The notes under the pieces were generated by a model. It worked only from the letters and a program-made list of their open reading frames with translations. It made no database searches and was not told where the DNA came from. The position numbers were made by a program, and so were the translations under genes. Positions 45,857 through 58,476 of a stretch of DNA of 64,000 bases are shown piece after piece. The stretch is from Nematostella vectensis (lineage: Eukaryota; Cnidaria; Anthozoa; Actiniaria; Edwardsiidae): the NCBI RefSeq assembly GCF_932526225.1, contig NC_064044.1, positions 4,873,747 to 4,937,746 on the forward strand, in the 5' to 3' direction. Every line of letters starts with the position of its first letter. Positions within the stretch are counted from its first letter, which is position 1.

Positions 45857-47966
45857 CACCTTTTGCTGTTCATCACCGGGAAATCTACATTCATTTGCGG
45901 CAATATACGATCAATAACGCGAATATACATTCATATTCGTCATAAAGCACTCATTTGCTGAACACAAATTTCATTAGCTATATTTACATCGCCAGTAACA
46001 TTCAATCGCAAAAATCGACAATCATTCGCGCCTTTCGTCATTCAAAGGCGAAAAATATACTTTCATCTGCGTTTTCATTCGACCATTTACAAAAAATTGA
46101 TAAACAATTAGGCGAATTGACAGTCAACTGTGTGCAACACATATTTATTAACATCTTTATAACAAAGAGTGAAATTCAATAGTATTTATAATATGACATG
46201 CATTACTGGGTTTATACAAGCATTTGCGCGTTCTTTACATTCAATAACGAAAAATCTATTTCAATAACGGTGAGTCATGTTAAAGTTCTACATAGAACAT
46301 TTCGCTGCACTTTGCATTAGCCCTCAATCACCTCACCATTCAGACATCTTGGTAAATATGTTTGCATGAATCGGTACCACTGAGCTCATTTAGCAGGGGT
46401 TATAGTACCAATATTGCGCTGCAACGCTTGCAAAAGCAAACGCGTACGGAAAACTCTCAATGCAAGGCCTTGGTCTCTAGCCGCACCCCTACCTCCCATC
46501 CGGGCTTGTACTTCTGGTCTTGAGATGTCAGCTTTTATAGCCGCTTTAAGAGAGCATATTGCCTGCTCCACAATGTTCAAAAAGGGGCTGTGTAGCTCTG
46601 TATTGGGCCCGGGTATGGCTGGGTTGCGATGTGGTGGCGCTCCATCGTAAATAAATAAATATCACCATCTTGTCCGGGTCGAGGTTAAGTCTAGCCTTCG
46701 TAAGAAAGTCGCTGAACCGCTGTGCGTTCATGCCACCAATAATTGCCGAGTGGAATACAAGACCATTGATTGGTGATATTGCCATTGTTACGGTAATGTT
46801 CCTCCCACGCTGCCCGCAGACCTGTCTATAGGCTCGCTCTCCTTGTCTCGCCCTCTCGTGACTTCTTGCGGTCCAGATATTGTAGCCGCATTCATCTACA
46901 AAGACCGAATGATGCACGGTTCATGAACCAGTTGCCGTAGTCTACTCTCTTCTGTAGAAGGTCTCAGGTCTGTTCCTTTCCGCTGGGAGGGGCCTACACG
47001 GAACAACATGCCATCTAGCGTTCTCGCTACTGTGCGGTCGTGAATCCTTGGTTTCAAGGGCAGTCGCCTTCTTAGTTATTGGTTGATACGGCTGAGAATA
47101 AGAAGGCAGTTGTCGTTAATGATATCGTTAAGGCAGTTTCTCATGTCGTCATCTACCCTTACGTTATTTCTTCCACCTCGTGGTCCACCTCTCCCTTCTC
47201 GTATGTATCTAGCAGCGATACCACGGGCTGTGGAAGGGTTGACCCCCAATGTGTCCGCCACCAGAAGATAATCTTCCTTTTCATCTTCAAATGACCGTAT
47301 AATTCGCTCGCGGTGCTCAAAGGGGATTCTATTTCTTGGAGGCATTGCAACGGTACTGAACAATGGCACAAACTGTACAGTATTGCCGAACAGAAAAAAA
47401 CTGTACAATGTTGTCTACATTTATACCGTTATTTGTTAGGAAAGGGTTGCATAACCTTTTGTCAGAATGCGAAAGCTTATAAAATATCTAGTTTGGTAAA
47501 AAAAAAACACTCAAATTATCTATTGTTTTATTGAAAAAAGATTTTTGGTTAATGAATGCAAAGAAGGTCTAAATGTTTGTATAATCGCACTAAGTTATGT
47601 CATGTCCGTATAAATGGTTGTCTATAAATTCAATTGAATTCACTCTTTTTGTTAAAGATGTCAATAAACACTAATAAATATAAGTTAAATTCATACGACT
47701 GTCAATTCGCACATTTGTCTACAGGTTTTTTGTTAATGATCGAAAAAACACGCAGATTAAAGTACATTTTTCGCTTTTGAATGACGAAAGGCGCGAATGA
47801 TTGTCGATCTTTGTGATTGAATGTTACTGGCGATATAAATATCGCTAATGAAATTTGTGTTCACGCAAATAAGCGCTTTATGACGAAAATGAATGTATAT
47901 TCGCGTTATTGATCGTAAATTGCCGCAAATGAATGTAGATTTCCTGGTAATGAACAGCAAAAGGTG
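45857..47966 (-). mobile_element. Tc1/mariner (IS630-type) transposon with long terminal inverted repeats
   Basis: A 2.1-kb element. The ends match as caccttttgctgttcatcac (left) and the inverse of ...aacagcaaaaggtg (right); similarity extends for roughly 350-400 bp inwards on both sides (e.g. gaatatacattcat, tttcattagc, gacaatcattcgcgcctttc). A TA dinucleotide sits directly outside each end (45855-45856 and 47967-47968), the target duplication of this superfamily. The transposase lies inside on the - strand and is broken. Confidence 0.9.
46386..47345 (-). pseudogene. Tc1/mariner IS630-type transposase, broken
   Basis: Starts at ATG 47345: MPPRNRIPFEHRERIIRSFE, a helix-turn-helix part (LLVADTLGVNPSTARGIAAR), then NNVRVDDDMRNCLNDIINDN. 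After frame breaks between ~47076 and 46925 it resumes with HHSVFVDECGYNIWTARSHE (first catalytic Asp), VCGQRGRNITVTMAISPING and MVIFIY. The second Asp region is disrupted by an ATTT-type expansion at ~46650 (frame change before the expected DGAP motif). The end reads FLNIVEQAICSLKAAIKADI (catalytic Glu). The enzyme would cut and paste the element at TA sites; this copy is inactive. Confidence 0.85.
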
Positions 47967-48362
47967 TATATTGTGCGAAGACATGAGAAGGGAAAATCCT
48001 AATCAAATAATAAAAGGAAAGATAGTCTCCACTTATTAGACATTTAAAATCGATTCGAAATTAAACCAAAACCAAAACAAGATTGTCACTGACAAAGCTG
48101 ATCAACAGATGTTGGGTCTGAAAACGGACAGTCTCTGCAGCAGTTACACGCAACCACAGGGAACCCGAAAAGGCTAGCTCCGAAACAATCAAACAACACA
48201 GGATGATTTGAAGGAGTGTTTTAAGAATCATACAAATGAGCACAAATACAATGCACAAATGTCATACTTCATAGCTAAAATATGTAAAAAGGTCTAAAAT
48301 CTGATCATTATTATACAAAGGGTTGCAAATGCATTCGGTAGTTTGATTATTTCTTTGCAAAC

Positions 48363-48496
48363 AAAGGCCCCTCTTCTTTGTATTTCGCTGTGCTGGCTTT
48401 CGCAGGAAATGAGACAAGTCTCTGTTTAAGCGCCCCAAGAGACAAGAGTCTATTTTCCTTACGAAGGCCAGCACAGCGAAATACAAAAAAGGGGCC
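48363..48496. mobile_element. Foldback MITE
   Basis: Arms aaaggcccctcttctttgta+tttcgctgtgctggc / gccagcacagcgaaatacaa+aaaaggggcc around a ~60-bp loop. The tttcgctg core is shared with the hairpin at 62547-62618. Confidence 0.75.
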
Positions 48497-48510
48497 ACTG
48501 GAATTTGATG

Positions 48511-49283
48511 ATATCAAGAGAGCATAAGATAAGAGAGGGACACTTCGGTATTACCCGCGCGCCATGTCGATTCCGAATCCGGCTATTTTAGTAATCACCA
48601 CCCCACCACTGCGCGTGAGAATTTGCTCCTTCTATTTTGTCCTTCTCCCCCGCGGGTTGCGTGTTGTTGTTTTGCCAACTCGAAAGGAGTGAAAAGGGAT
48701 CATGTAAAATAACTTGGAAGAAGAAAACGAGTCTATCTTAAGTTACCAAGATTGGCAAATATACTCACATAAAGCTAAATCCCTGAATAGTTTGACTGTT
48801 TTGTTTGTCTGAGCGGCCAAGTCAAGTGAGAAAGAAAAAACCGACGAGCGATAAAATGGCTGTGATACTGCGTTTGATTGAAATCCCGACTCCAGCACTC
48901 CAATCTTGTATAATAACAACATAATAATATAACATATAAAAATAACAACATCAAAGGAGTACAGTAATATCAATTAGGAAGATAATGGAAATCTTGCAAT
49001 CCTCGAAGTATACATCCCCTTAATAAACTGCAACTGCCCGTATCCTTGATGCTAGAATGACATTTTCGATGGTATTTGTGCAAATAGGGTGTTTTTTTTT
49101 TCGGTTTCATGTCATAAAATAGCAGCAAACAACAAGATGTAAATACCAAAGCGCGGGGGAAGGGTGAGTAAAAATGCTCACGCGCAGTGGTGGGGTGGTG
49201 GTTACTAAAAATAGCCGGATTCGGAATCGACATGGCGCGCGGGTAATACCAAAGTGTCCCTCTCTTATGTGATGCTCTCTTGA

Positions 49284-49286
<3 letters not shown>
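48511..49286. mobile_element. TIR element (MITE-like), ~775 bp
   Basis: Long inverted repeats: atatcaagagagcat..aagagagggacact then cggtattacccgcgcgccat, gtcgattccgaatccggcta and caccccaccactgcgcgtga at the left, and their inverses at 49155-49286. The arms are about 130 bp with few mismatches. The interior has no recognisable transposase. An (AT)n microsatellite (49289-49316) adjoins the right end. Confidence 0.85.
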
Positions 49287-49317
<31 letters not shown>

Positions 49318-50164
49318 TTTTATATTTAGTACTAAATTTATGGGGAAGTTTAATACAGGAGGACTAAAAGAGCTGGATAAAAAGGTGTAGAAGTTAACCA
49401 AATAAAAAATACATTGTAATTTTACATTTATTCTTTCTTGCTTGTGAGCTATTGATAATTCAGGCGCATGCCTAAAGCCTCGCTTTGGCGCGCCAATACC
49501 ACAGGACTTCCATCATTTGGGAAGTGTCGAATTGAAGCGTCAAACTTGTAATAATAAGATCGCTGTAACACGCACTTCTGGGTTCTATTTTGCATTCATT
49601 TAGAAAGGTCGATTTTAAAAAAGCCTCTGCTCAAAGGGCAAATTACATATTTCAACAAAATTTCTATTTTTGAAATTATAATCTGTATATTGCATTTGCA
49701 ATTACTTTACTGCGATTGTTAGACAGGTAACATTTTATGGATTTTTCCTCACATTTGCAGATATATAATACCGAGGTTCAAATTATCACACTGAGGGGCA
49801 ATTTCTTTCACACAGAAATAAAATAGCATTGGATGAACGACAGCATTAAAAATACCCACTTACTGGGTTTCCTGTGAAAGCTAGGGGTCTGGGAGACATT
49901 TCTGTGACGTCACAACTCTTACAGGCCACAGGGAAGCCTATCAGAAACCCGGGTAAGAGCGCCTTAGGATGGATATTTTCTAGCTATTGTGTGCAGCTGG
50001 CTGAGTGAATTATCCATACAAAAATTTAATTTTTGTCAAGAAAAGCAAATAAAACGTTCTCAAATGTGACTTTTTTATACTCTCTTAGGCAGGTCGTCGG
50101 ATGCAAACACTATAAGTAATCGTCGTTTTACTGATCAACGCCCACGTTTCTTTGTGTTGTAACC

Positions 50165-51100
50165 CATCCACGCAGCCTCTTTGAATGATATTATTCACCG
50201 CATATGAGGGACCAGGCGATGGCCCTTTGTTGCCATGCCAACACCCGAAATTCCCCCTGTGCCGAGCAAAGCCTGGCTGTCGACGTAGCCCGGAATGCTT
50301 TGTCTCCTATTATATTTGTTCTACAAAGGATTTCTTTTGTCTCTATTCTTCTTTTTCTTTGTGTCAAGGTGCGGATATTGTTCATTTGCCCAATCAAATT
50401 GCAGCTTGTAAGAGCTGCGTACTGACCCAGGGGTTGCGTGATGCGCTGTGTCACGGTGGTCAATGTAGCACAATAGCCAACCGGCTGGCACTGGGTAGAT
50501 GGTGGTCATGTCTTTGGTGTTGGGATCTCTTCGCAGTATACTACCGCAGTCTGTCAGAAAAAAAATAAAAATAGAAAGGTTAAATGTTCTAAATATTTTA
50601 CTGTTTTACTGTATACTGTATATTTTTCATTTGTTTTACCACGACAAAAAAATAAGGCCCTCGCCAAACGAGAACACATGTTACCAGCGACATCGAGAAA
50701 CATGCGCGCGGACAACATGTTTCCGGCAATATTTGTCCTCGTTTGGCCAGAGCCTAAGTATCTCCATCTCTAAGAAAACAATGTAAAGGCAAAAAAAAAA
50801 GACACATACTTGACTATCCTGTTAGTACAGTAGTACCCGGCCGCGAACCACGGAGTGCTCGTATGAGTAAAAACGTTATGTCACGTGAAATCTAAGTGTC
50901 ACTGGAAAATATTTTAGTGGCTTCCACTGTGTGATTACTTTTGTGATTGGCTTATATTGCAAGCCTGATTGAAAGAGCTGGATCTGCTGTTCATACCATA
51001 TGGTGGACTTGCAGTCTGACCCATCCACGTCTCACAGTTTGTCTATCTTGGTGCGCAGGCGCAATGATAGCTGGTATTTCACGCATTCGCTCTAAAATGT
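50165..51100 (-). pseudogene. Gene C: broken paralogue of genes A and B
   Basis: The region ~51098-50999 is an EGF exon relic: AGCGAATGCGTGAAAT, then a deletion of about 40 bp, then a CHCIC-like remainder and the exon end GAGACGTGGATGG|GTCAGA. About 50550-50165 matches the terminal exon of gene A (AGWLLCYIDHRDTAHHATP, then PGYVDSQ-like sequence), but ~130 bp of unrelated sequence replaces ~22 bp in the middle (50300-50432), and one base is lost in a G run. No exon 1 was found. The donor side carries a single copy of the 62-bp unit (50970-51020) instead of an array. Order and orientation match gene A. Confidence 0.75.
50653..50757. mobile_element. Foldback MITE
   Basis: Arms taaggccctcgccaaacgag+aacacatgtt / aacatgttt..ctcgtttggccagagccta. 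About 105 bp, in the intron of gene C. Confidence 0.65.
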
Positions 51101-51320
51101 TAACGAGAAAAGCGATCAGAACATAACAAACATGAATTCAATTTCAGTCCGCCACACACACGCAATCGTACGTGGTGAATACTTGCTATCATCCCCAGCA
51201 CCGCTATCTAACGAACACAACACAACCTTAGGAACCTGAGGCACCCGCGCATTTATCCCAGGCCTGTCTTATACCGCATTCACGCCAACACTTAAACCAG
51301 TTTAGTATGGTTGGTGGTAA

Positions 51321-52335
51321 TTAAGCTGGTTTAAGTCTCAATCTCCCAAGAGTGGGCAGAACAAAGAACAAAACAGAATAGAGTGTGCAGTACATAAGTT
51401 ATTACTTAGCTAGTAAGAATTCAACACAATGATAAACTTTTTTAAGTTTTCCGCGCTCTTCTTTTCTTCGGTGCAAGCTCGCTCCGGTCTAGGCATCTTC
51501 CTCACTTGAACGACTAGCGCTATGACATTTGAGCGCCTAAGAGTTTTTCCGCTGCGTGTAGAGCGTGCAATGTGATTGGTTGCCATACGCGGCTCTATTT
51601 GCTCTTCGTCTGTCATTACTGTCACGCTGCCTCTAATGTTTACACAACTTCAATCACCGATATCTCGCAATAAAATTTCACCCCATCTTACTCTAAATAT
51701 GTGAATTAAAGGTACACTTCTAACCGCCCGACTCCTGCGCAACTTGGCAAGCGTCTAGTATAGATATTGTTCTGTCACACCGTGCCGCGGATAATCAATA
51801 GCTTTTTTTGCTACGGACTTAATTAGCGCGTTGTAGCCAAAGAAGCAAAATTATTCCTCACCTAACTTTGACCCTTGATTATTAATCAACGAGGCTGTGT
51901 GACGTCAAATGTAGACACGGTTCGTCAGTTCAGTACAAGACGAAAGATATAAAGCAGATCCCGGGAGGTTACGCGCTTTTGGTGTGTATAAATAATTCGC
52001 ATGTTTAGAAGTGGTCGATTTCGCACTTCGGATCAGGCAAAAGCACTCAAAATTAAGCGCGTATAAAAAATGATGATCTTAGGAGGAAAGTAAATTCATT
52101 AAGCTTTAAATTGATATATAGTTTGTTGGCATTTGCTTTAATCCGACGCGAGCGCGAGCGATTTTGCCGGGACGATCGGGGTAATTACCGCTTGGGTCTA
52201 CGGTATCCTTAAGAGATTAAGCTGGTTTAAGTCTCAATCTCCCAAGAGTGGACAGAACAAAGAACAAAACAGAATAGACTGTGATGTACATAAGTTATTA
52301 CTTAGCTAGTAAGAATTCAAAACAATGATAAACTT
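51321..52335. repeat. ~118-bp direct repeats flanking ~780 bp
   Basis: ttaagctggtttaagtctca+atctcccaagagtgg ... acataagttattacttagct+agtaagaattcaa.acaatgataaactt occurs at 51321-51438 and 52217-52335 with only a few differences. The interval between holds no gene I can support. It may be a tandem duplication of ~895 bp with one diverged half, or an insertion bounded by long direct repeats. Confidence 0.7.
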
Positions 52336-52442
52336 GGCAAGTTATTAGGCAAAGAATAACCTTGTTTATAACTAAACATGGTTTTGGTGTGAATGCAGCA
52401 TAAGTCGGTTACGCCACGCAACTCGCTGAGATGTATAAAATA

Positions 52443-52818
52443 CATACCTGTCAACCTCCGAAAATCTCAAGGCTTTTTTTTTTGGAGGGGGGTGGGTATA
52501 TTCATTTTTTTTTTTTTTTTTTTGGGGGGGGGGGGGGGGGGAATGGTGGGTTTAACTTTGCAGGCGTTTGCCGTATAGAAAGCTCTCGCGAACAAATCCA
52601 CTTATAGATCTCACAAGGGTGTTAGATAAATTGCGCTACGCAAGGGAATTGTTGTTTCAAATATTTTAATAGAAAATAGGCAAAATGACAATTCTCAATG
52701 GAATAATTTTTCGGAAACGATAAAAATCGCTAAAAAGCGGGAGATTTGGTGGTCAACACGGGAGAAGGGGTCCAAAATCTTGAGACTCCCGCCTAATGCG
52801 GGAGAGTTGACAGGTATG
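52443..52818. mobile_element. MITE with catacctgtcaac termini
   Basis: Left end catacctgtcaacctccg, right end cgggagagttgacaggtatg (inverse). The flanks read aaaata on both sides, a possible 6-bp target duplication. Internal T-run/G-run at 52502-52541. The right ~245 bp match 63405-63655 in the cathepsin B intron (aaatccacttata..gatctcac, aaaaagcgggagatttggt). Confidence 0.75.
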
Positions 52819-53875
52819 AAAATATCTAGGTCTTTTTCACGCTTGCGTCTCCTGGTAACTATAAAGTGTCCAGATTCATCGACAAAGCAAACTTCCACTT
52901 CAAAATAGATTAAGCAATCAAGGTAAATACCTCGAGTCAATTCATGAGTGTCCAGAAGTAAGCTTATCTCGGGTCGCAAATATAAACACGAGTAAATACA
53001 TAGAACTCAATTCAAGCCGAGATGTTTTTTTCCAAAATAACTTGGTAGAAATTGAGGCTATGGTAAAATATGCAGTTATTAAATTGCGAGTCGAACGTTC
53101 TGCTGAACAAATAACATGGACCTGAGGGCTGGAATCTCAAATTCAAGATGGCGGCCATGACACAGTTTTAAATTCTGTAGAATTCAGGTAATTAGGCATT
53201 GCAACCACAGGTATCCCAGTAATAAAACTCGGTCCAGGTGGACATGTGAAAAGTTATTGCAGTGATGATCGGGATAACGTCTCAGTCCGTGCCTATGCAA
53301 ACACGTGGAGATATCGCTTAAAGATGGGACTGACATAAATGGATCTCTTATTTGAAGTGGTAAACGTCAGCAATAAACACGACAGAAAAAAGTTGGTCTT
53401 TGATGAAGTATGCCTTTTAAGTGATTGATCGTGATTCTCTCAGTATCGATGGTTAGGGTGTGGAAATGCCATCTGTCGGTCGGATAATGTAACTATTCGG
53501 GGCTCCATCAGTCTAAAAGCGTTATTTGACCATCTCATATAAGAAGGTTTGTGATTTATTCCTTGTGCAAAAAAAAAAAAAAAAAAAAAAAACATCGAAA
53601 TTAAGAAAATTCACGATTCTTAAAAAAATACATCCTCCCACTTTCACAAAAATATGCACTCAGTAATAATAGCTTTAATAACTGTAAAACTAGATATAAT
53701 AACAATGAGAAATATAATTATATTATTTTATCAGTATACAGATGTTAGGAGCGGAAGGATTGGGTGTCGTTGTTGTACTATAATAATCTCTATGACGTCG
53801 TAAGTTCTGAACACACTATTAGGGCTATGTACGGATGATAGTGATTTAGCTTTAGCACGTAACACGCATCCAGAA
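52819..53875. other. Intergenic interval 3' of the SNX gene
   Basis: No supported gene. A - strand open frame of 94 codons (52979-52695) is partly translation of the MITE and has no known domain. An A-run occurs at 53570-53592. Confidence 0.45.
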
Positions 53876-56800
53876 CTACCGAACTTCAATCATCTCTATG
53901 ACATCATAGGTTCTATAAACGCCAACAGAGCTTAGACTAGATGATAAAGAATCATCATCATCACTGCTATTGATAAGCTGGAGACCTCCCAGAGTAGAGT
54001 GAACCACACTGTACTCAGAGCACAACGAGTCATCCATGTCATTACTATCATATCCAGTGCTTGTGGAGGCTGTGATGGCCAAGGGGAGTGACCTCTTTAA
54101 GCAGGGTACACTGATGACATCATATTCGGGAATATAGCAGAATGGAGTGGTTGGTTCCGGTTGGGCGGAGATTTCTTCTTCATTGTAATCTCCAGACTCT
54201 GTCATAGCACTCAACCACTTCATTACCTTGTTTGTACTGTTGTTCATTATATTGTAGCCCGTAGTATCGACATCAATCTCATCATCAGCATCATAATTAA
54301 AACAGCGCTTGCATTTCTCTTCACCGCAATGACTGCTGCAGTCGCTGGAAAGTGCAGGTTGTACTGCGGGTGATGGGTGTTCATCAGCGGCGATGAGTTG
54401 GCCGGTTGGTAGTTTGGAAGCAGAGGTGGTTGTTGGCCAGTCGAAACGGCTTTTCAATGGTGATGTGTTGCTGTGGATTGAGGAGCAGCTAGCAGAGTGT
54501 GATCGGTAGTCTGAAAATGAAAGAAAACCAATCTTAAATAAGCACATACCGTGTATAAATATCATTCTCTTAGGGATGAACAGGGAAAGGGGGGATTTCC
54601 TGTTTCATCTCGTCTATACAAAAGGGGAAAGAATATGAAACACCAAGATCCACTTTTGCTTTTCTGTAATTAATACTTGTGCAATACATACCAGGGAAAT
54701 TTGAACCATTAAGATATGTATACCGAATACTGATTTCTTTGTAAAATGATAAACCTACCACATGAAGCACTAGAGAAACCACTGTCACTTTTCCTCTCAG
54801 TTTCTTTGCAAGAACGGCTACAAAACCGACCAGCAAACTGTATCTTATGGAGACCAAGATCATCCTGGTCAGCCACACCCTTGTGACATTCATCGGCAAT
54901 CACATCAGCTACCTCACGGGTGTCTCTGCCATCCAGGATACGCTCGATGGTGTTGATTGACAGGTTGGTTTGAAGGAACAGATGAAGGGCTGCCTCTGAA
55001 AGGTAGGAAGTCACTGCAAGCACCCTATGGATAAAAAATAAATAACAAATATAACAAACGAATACATTAGACAAATCTTACTGGCGGGAGGGGCTGCATT
55101 AAAAAAAAAAAAACCAACAACAACAAACAAACCTTTCAACAAGGCCCAATCTAAAAGCCAGTAAACGTCTTTTAAATTTTTCTAAAACCAAAATTACATC
55201 CAGTATTTTAACTTGCGGTTGATGGAGGGCAGAGAAAGAAATATACAGCTTGAGTGGTCAGGTTCTTAGAATTGATCGTTCATTTCGTTTTATTATGCTA
55301 AAAAAAGTTATCAGCTACCTGACAAGAAAGTCCTGGAGTTCCTGCTGTCTCTCCTTGATAAAACTTTGGTTGAAGCGACCAAGGAGTCTCTTGTGCGGGA
55401 GTGGTGGGGGTTGCCTGAAAATAAAGACAAAGTACATCAAATAAAAGTCTGAATTATTTGATCTCAAGAACTAAGGAAATGTAGGTGTGATGACTCAGTT
55501 CTTTAAGCACATTTCGCCTTGTTTATTGTGTGTAATGTTTCCTTTTTCCGGAGGCCTTTATATTTCAACCTGTACCACCATGGCACCAATACAAAGTTTT
55601 CAGAAAGTTGGCAAAGTAGCAAAACTTACTCTTTTGATTGACATGAAATTCATGAAAAAGAGGATTCTGTCATGCTGTGATGGGCAAGCATTTCTTAGCC
55701 TCACTGATGGCTAGTAAAGTTGTCTTTCTGATTGTGTTTAAAACTGCAAAGGCAGCCATGCTAGTTGGCATCACACTGTTATGTTGAAAAGGCATTGCGA
55801 CTTACAGTGAAATAGATCCATTCTGTTCAAGGATGTTGCGCAGCCATTCAAACTCAGAAAACCTCCTTCGTACACATGATTTGCTGCTGACAAAACATGT
55901 GCTGTTCGTCTAAAAGAGAAATAATTTATGTCAGTATCATATGCCTCTTTTAAAGGTTAATTTACACTGGGCTTCCATTAAAGCCGCATTGTCACCAGTT
56001 TACTTCGGGAGGTCCGTTGGAAACCTCAACCGTCAAAAGAAATCTAAAAGAATCTATTAGAATCCGCTTTAAAAAGGGTCATCCGCTCTAAATTATCAGT
56101 CAAATCCTTGAAGAAACTTCCAAAAGACACACTGCTTATAAAATTTTGAAATATTTTCCGCAGTTCCCATCATCAAAGATTGTTACGTAATCGACCTGAA
56201 GTGAACTGGTGACAATGAGGCTTTAAGATCAACACTATTAAGTATGGCACATTTTAGGGATTGAGGCCATCCAATATAGAATACATGTGATTTTATACAA
56301 TGCAATAGAAAATAAACAAAAAGACCTAATACAAATATAATAAGGGAAGTTAGGGCAATGATTCAAAAGCCAGCAAAAGGTGTTAACTTGGACGGTGTAC
56401 TTACATATTTCAGCAGTTTAAACTTCACATCCCCAAAACTAAACAGTCTTTTTCTCAGGCAGCCAGTTTTTGAGATGCAAATCTCTGTCTATGATTTCTT
56501 TTTTGTATCTTGGGTTCTAAGAATATTGGCATGCCTGGCTTTTATTTCCCAATCTCGTGATCTCAGAAAATCCGGCATTGACTATTTTTTAACTCCTAAT
56601 AGCTACCTACAGTAGCTTGCTAAGGGAGAGGAGGGGCTTGTTAGTGGTATTTTTTTAGGGGGGGGGGGGGGGGGGCTAAACGATTCACATACCCAAATAA
56701 GGATCTCGTAGTCTGTGAATTGAGGCCAACGCCCACGGAGATGGGTTCTTGGGTTTCTCACAACAACAGAAAGGAACTGTGGAAGAAAGTAATTCAGCAT

Positions 56801-58476
56801 TAGTTAAGGCGGTACTAAAGGCAAACAAGGCACAGAGCCGCTCAAATTACCCTAAATTTCAAATACATCTATGAGGCTGCTTATGCATAAAAATGGACCA
56901 AACGTTTACATACAATGAACAGATACATTAAAATTAATAGCAAAATTTTCCGTTTAGTCATTTTAGTCATTTAATCGCTGAACATTTGTATTTTCACATG
57001 GAACATTGAAATGGGAGCTTGTGTTAGTTCACAGCAATTACTGCCATTTTGGACGAGGTGCAAAGAGACTGGGTCGAATAACATTCCAACATGGTGGACA
57101 ACAAGAAAATTGCAAAGGAAGCATAAATAATTGTTGTTTTTCTGGCGAGTTTTTGGGCTTATTTGCTTACAAAAACATGACGATGAAATTTAAGATATTC
57201 TTCGTTTGAAATACGTTTTACTATGTTATTTCTAAGCGATTTTGTGACCGTTCCTCACCTATAATGGGAACACCGCATTAACTTATAGATTTCCGCTTTT
57301 TATCATACTGAGAACAATGGGTTCCATGTATAATGCGCACCCAGTTTTTCAAGGTCATTTTGGGAGTAAAAAAGTATGCATTGTACGCTGGTAAAAATGG
57401 TAATACTAATTCTACTAGACACCCCCCTCGTCCTGAGGAAGTTTGGGTTTAACATGGGGATTAGAGCACTTTTAAACTAGAATTTATGACAGGGTGGTAG
57501 AATTGAGACTACTCTTTACTTTTTTCAATTAAAATTGGAAACAGCCATCTAAATCTTGAAAAACACAAAAGCCAGAGATAACAACGTTTAAAGAATATAT
57601 GATGGGTAAAGACTTTATGTATTCTGACTTCATTCATTTGAAGAAAATTTGTATCCCGAGTGGGTGAGGGATTTTATTACATTCAGGGTTTCATTTAGGC
57701 CGCCAGCTACTATCTTCCTTGTTTTATTTGAACTAATAACTTCCACTTACTCCTTACAATTTCCCCCGCCTACACAGAAACTTAATGAAACGCCGGCCAT
57801 TTCTTCGAGGTTAAAATCTAATCCCCCTTACCAGGGACCATGGGTTTGGTTGCAAATGTATAGTGTACATAAAATAAACTACTAGAAACATAATAATAAC
57901 CTCGCAGTTGTAAACAACTGTTGCAGTGGCTACATGCATGTTCGAGCCTATTTTTGAAAATGAGACAAACGATGGGGCGGCCATTTTTTTTTTAGGTCGA
58001 GCACTTCGACAATTCACTTCCCCTTGAGCAGAGCTTCTAGTCTATATTCCATTTGCCATAGATTGCTATTTTGATAACCAAAGGCTTGTGACTTCTATTA
58101 ATTATCGAAAAGAAGCTTAGTTTCATTTGTACGTCTTCTTATCGATAAAAGCGAGTCGCTTACGTATAAACCCAACTCAACAAACAAGGAGACGCGTACA
58201 ACAAAAAGCGATGTATAAAGTAATACTTATAATAAACACAAATGGCCACGGCCACAGGTAAAATCAAGGCAATAGGTAAAAACAAGATAATATAAGTAAT
58301 GAAGTGCAAAGTATGGGCAGGATTTTAAAAGGCTTATATGCGAGAAAAGTCTCGTGGTTTTTGTTCTTTGTAGTGCGGTCATGTTGTTAGAAACCGTTTG
58401 TTACATCTCACAAATTTTAAACAATTTTTAAATTCTTAAAGATCTCGTAGATGAATCTTACCTCTCCATTAGCCAT
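53876..58476 (-). CDS. SNX10/SNX11-like sorting nexin (PX domain)
   Basis: Six exons: 58476-58462, 56776-56693, 55909-55806, 55414-55319, 55024-54759, 54510-53876; 1200 bp, 399 residues plus stop, all phases consistent. Residues ~6-125 form the PX domain, which binds phosphoinositides on endosomes: [47 protein letters not shown] (basic motif R47-R48-R49-F50), [26 protein letters not shown]. Then [20 protein letters not shown] and a [13 protein letters not shown] segment match the C-terminal extension of SNX10/11, including the SGFSS motif. The last ~210 residues are a Ser/Asp-rich low-complexity tail (…[14 protein letters not shown]…), making this protein about twice the length of vertebrate SNX10. 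Exon 1 codes only MANGE. SNX10-type proteins act in endosome and V-ATPase traffic. Which of SNX10 or SNX11 is the closer relative is not resolved. Confidence 0.9.
55979..56225. mobile_element. Foldback MITE in SNX intron
   Basis: Arms taaagccgcattgtcaccag+tttacttcgggaggtc / gacctgaagtgaactggtga+caatgaggcttta. About 247 bp, in the intron between the exons at 55909 and 56693. Confidence 0.75.
56777..58461. other. SNX intron 1
   Basis: 1.7 kb between the MANGE exon and the first PX exon. No further coding or repeat structure was recognised. A T-run/G-run (56649-56675) lies just 3' of exon 2 in the next intron. Confidence 0.5.
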
